From the NCBI GenBank assembly GCA_021842405.1, contig JAKBZR010000026.1:1-36913 (forward strand): a stretch of DNA of 36,913 nt, written 5' to 3'. The DNA comes from a bacterium. GTDB lineage: Bacteria > Armatimonadota > Chthonomonadetes > Chthonomonadales > JAMCWF01. The notes beneath the pieces are model-generated. The model saw nothing but the letters and a program-made list of their open reading frames with translations, was not told the origin of the DNA and did no database searches. The translations under genes were made by a program, and so were the position numbers. The first letter of the stretch is position 1. Each line of letters opens with the position of its first letter. This document shows, piece after piece, positions 36,387-36,913 of this stretch.

Positions 36387-36913
36387 TCAACCTTTCAGAG
36401 CTTCGGCGCCGCCCATAATCTCAGCCAGCTCCGTCGTGATGCCCGCTTGCCTCGCCCGATTAAGCGAAAGCGTCAAGCTGCTGATCATCTTGCCGGCGTT
36501 GTCGGTGGCCGAGCTCATCGAGGTGATCCGAGCGCCCAGCTCACTGGCGTTGGCCTCCAAAAGAACTTGATAAATCTGGGTGATCAGGTACCGTGGAAGG
36601 AGCGAGCTCAATAGAACTTGCGGATTGGGCTCGAAGATGTAATCGGTGGCCGGACCCGCTCCCTCATCAGATGGAGGCTGCAGCGGCAACAGGGAGAGGA
36701 CGGTGGGGCGCTGCGTGATCACGTTGACAAACTGAGCGTAAACGATGTGCAGAGCGTCAATTTCACCCGATTCGTAGGCGGAGCGGATCGCTCTGGAAAC
36801 GGCATTCACATTATCGAACGACACACCTGACGAATCGATGGCGAAGGTCTGCACGATGGGGTATCCTCGGCGATTGAAGAAGGTATAGCCTTTCTTTCCA
36901 ACCATGTAAAGGC
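36387..36913 (-). CDS. atpG: ATP synthase F1 gamma subunit, C-terminal part (cut by window edge)
   Basis: The gamma subunit is the rotating shaft of F-type ATPase. Only the last 175 residues are here, and the 5' end lies beyond 36913. VGKKGYTFFNRRGYPIV begins in the mid-protein Rossmann-like region. The C-terminal helix ASELGARITSMSSATDNAGKMISSLTLSLNRARQAGITTELAEIMGGAEAL is strongly diagnostic. The track's ATG at 36905 is an internal Met, not the start. Confidence 0.95.
   Translation of the reverse strand, partial: LYMVGKKGYTFFNRRGYPIVQTFAIDSSGVSFDNVNAVSRAIRSAYESGEIDALHIVYAQFVNVITQRPTVLSLLPLQPPSDEGAGPATDYIFEPNPQVLLSSLLPRYLITQIYQVLLEANASELGARITSMSSATDNAGKMISSLTLSLNRARQAGITTELAEIMGGAEALKG

Overview
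The window is bacterial chromosome of moderately high G+C, judged by eye. It carries mostly housekeeping genes: mreBCD, mutS, ispE, rarA, rpsT, ftsEX with a LytM peptidase, a family-4 uracil-DNA glycosylase, a HIT hydrolase and the 3' part of atpG. Between them lie short accessory islands. The cell is rod-forming, respires (F-ATPase) and makes isoprenoids by the MEP pathway. Secreted polysaccharide-active proteins and MalFG-type permeases suggest a saccharolytic lineage. The overall style resembles Armatimonadota or neighbouring poorly cultured groups, but the phylum cannot be fixed from sequence alone.

Layout. 1-1320: secreted parvulin foldase with its own promoter and terminator. 1470-4526 (minus): a compact two-gene restriction-modification-like pair, a PD-(D/E)XK protein followed by a zinc-ribbon DNA methyltransferase. 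4691-8230 (minus): a giant secreted six-hairpin-glycosidase-like protein. 8626-11028: mreBCD. 11045-13738 (minus): mutS. 13956-17111: an island with a truncated RHS tip carrying a Cys-rich tail, an AT-rich lipoprotein and a C-terminally truncated radical SAM protein. 17253-21320: a ceramide-glucosyltransferase-like enzyme overlapping an MscS channel, then two sugar ABC permeases. 21416-22972 (minus): acyl-CoA synthetase. 23315-24082: PrpE-like phosphatase. 24350-27723 (minus): an operon of DUF402, SUKH-like/TPR protein, ispE and a MobA-like nucleotidyltransferase. 28070-29425: rarA. 29513-29887 (minus): rpsT. 30277-33042: ftsE-ftsX-LytM peptidase. 33406-35169: coiled-coil/DUF2325-like protein. 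35176-36913 (minus): uracil-DNA glycosylase, HIT hydrolase, atpG (cut by the window edge).

The most unusual signal is intergenic. A family of about 130-140 bp elements has inverted ends beginning AAGAGTTCAGTT and a C/G-rich core in which four G-runs (a G-quadruplex motif) are kept in every full copy. Four full copies are present, all in the same orientation and all between divergently transcribed genes; the window has five such gaps. Partial copies occur elsewhere. At four element ends, a promoter -35 box (three of them near consensus) begins exactly 8 nt outside the element: ppiC-like gene, mutS, the RHS fragment and fadD. Two of these promoters, for mutS and the RHS fragment, place the -10 box only 7-8 nt before the start codon, so their mRNAs should be leaderless. 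A second repeat class (GGCGGGAATGACGA and related hairpins) fills other gaps and sometimes fuses with the first.

No tRNA, rRNA, CRISPR array or intact transposase was seen.
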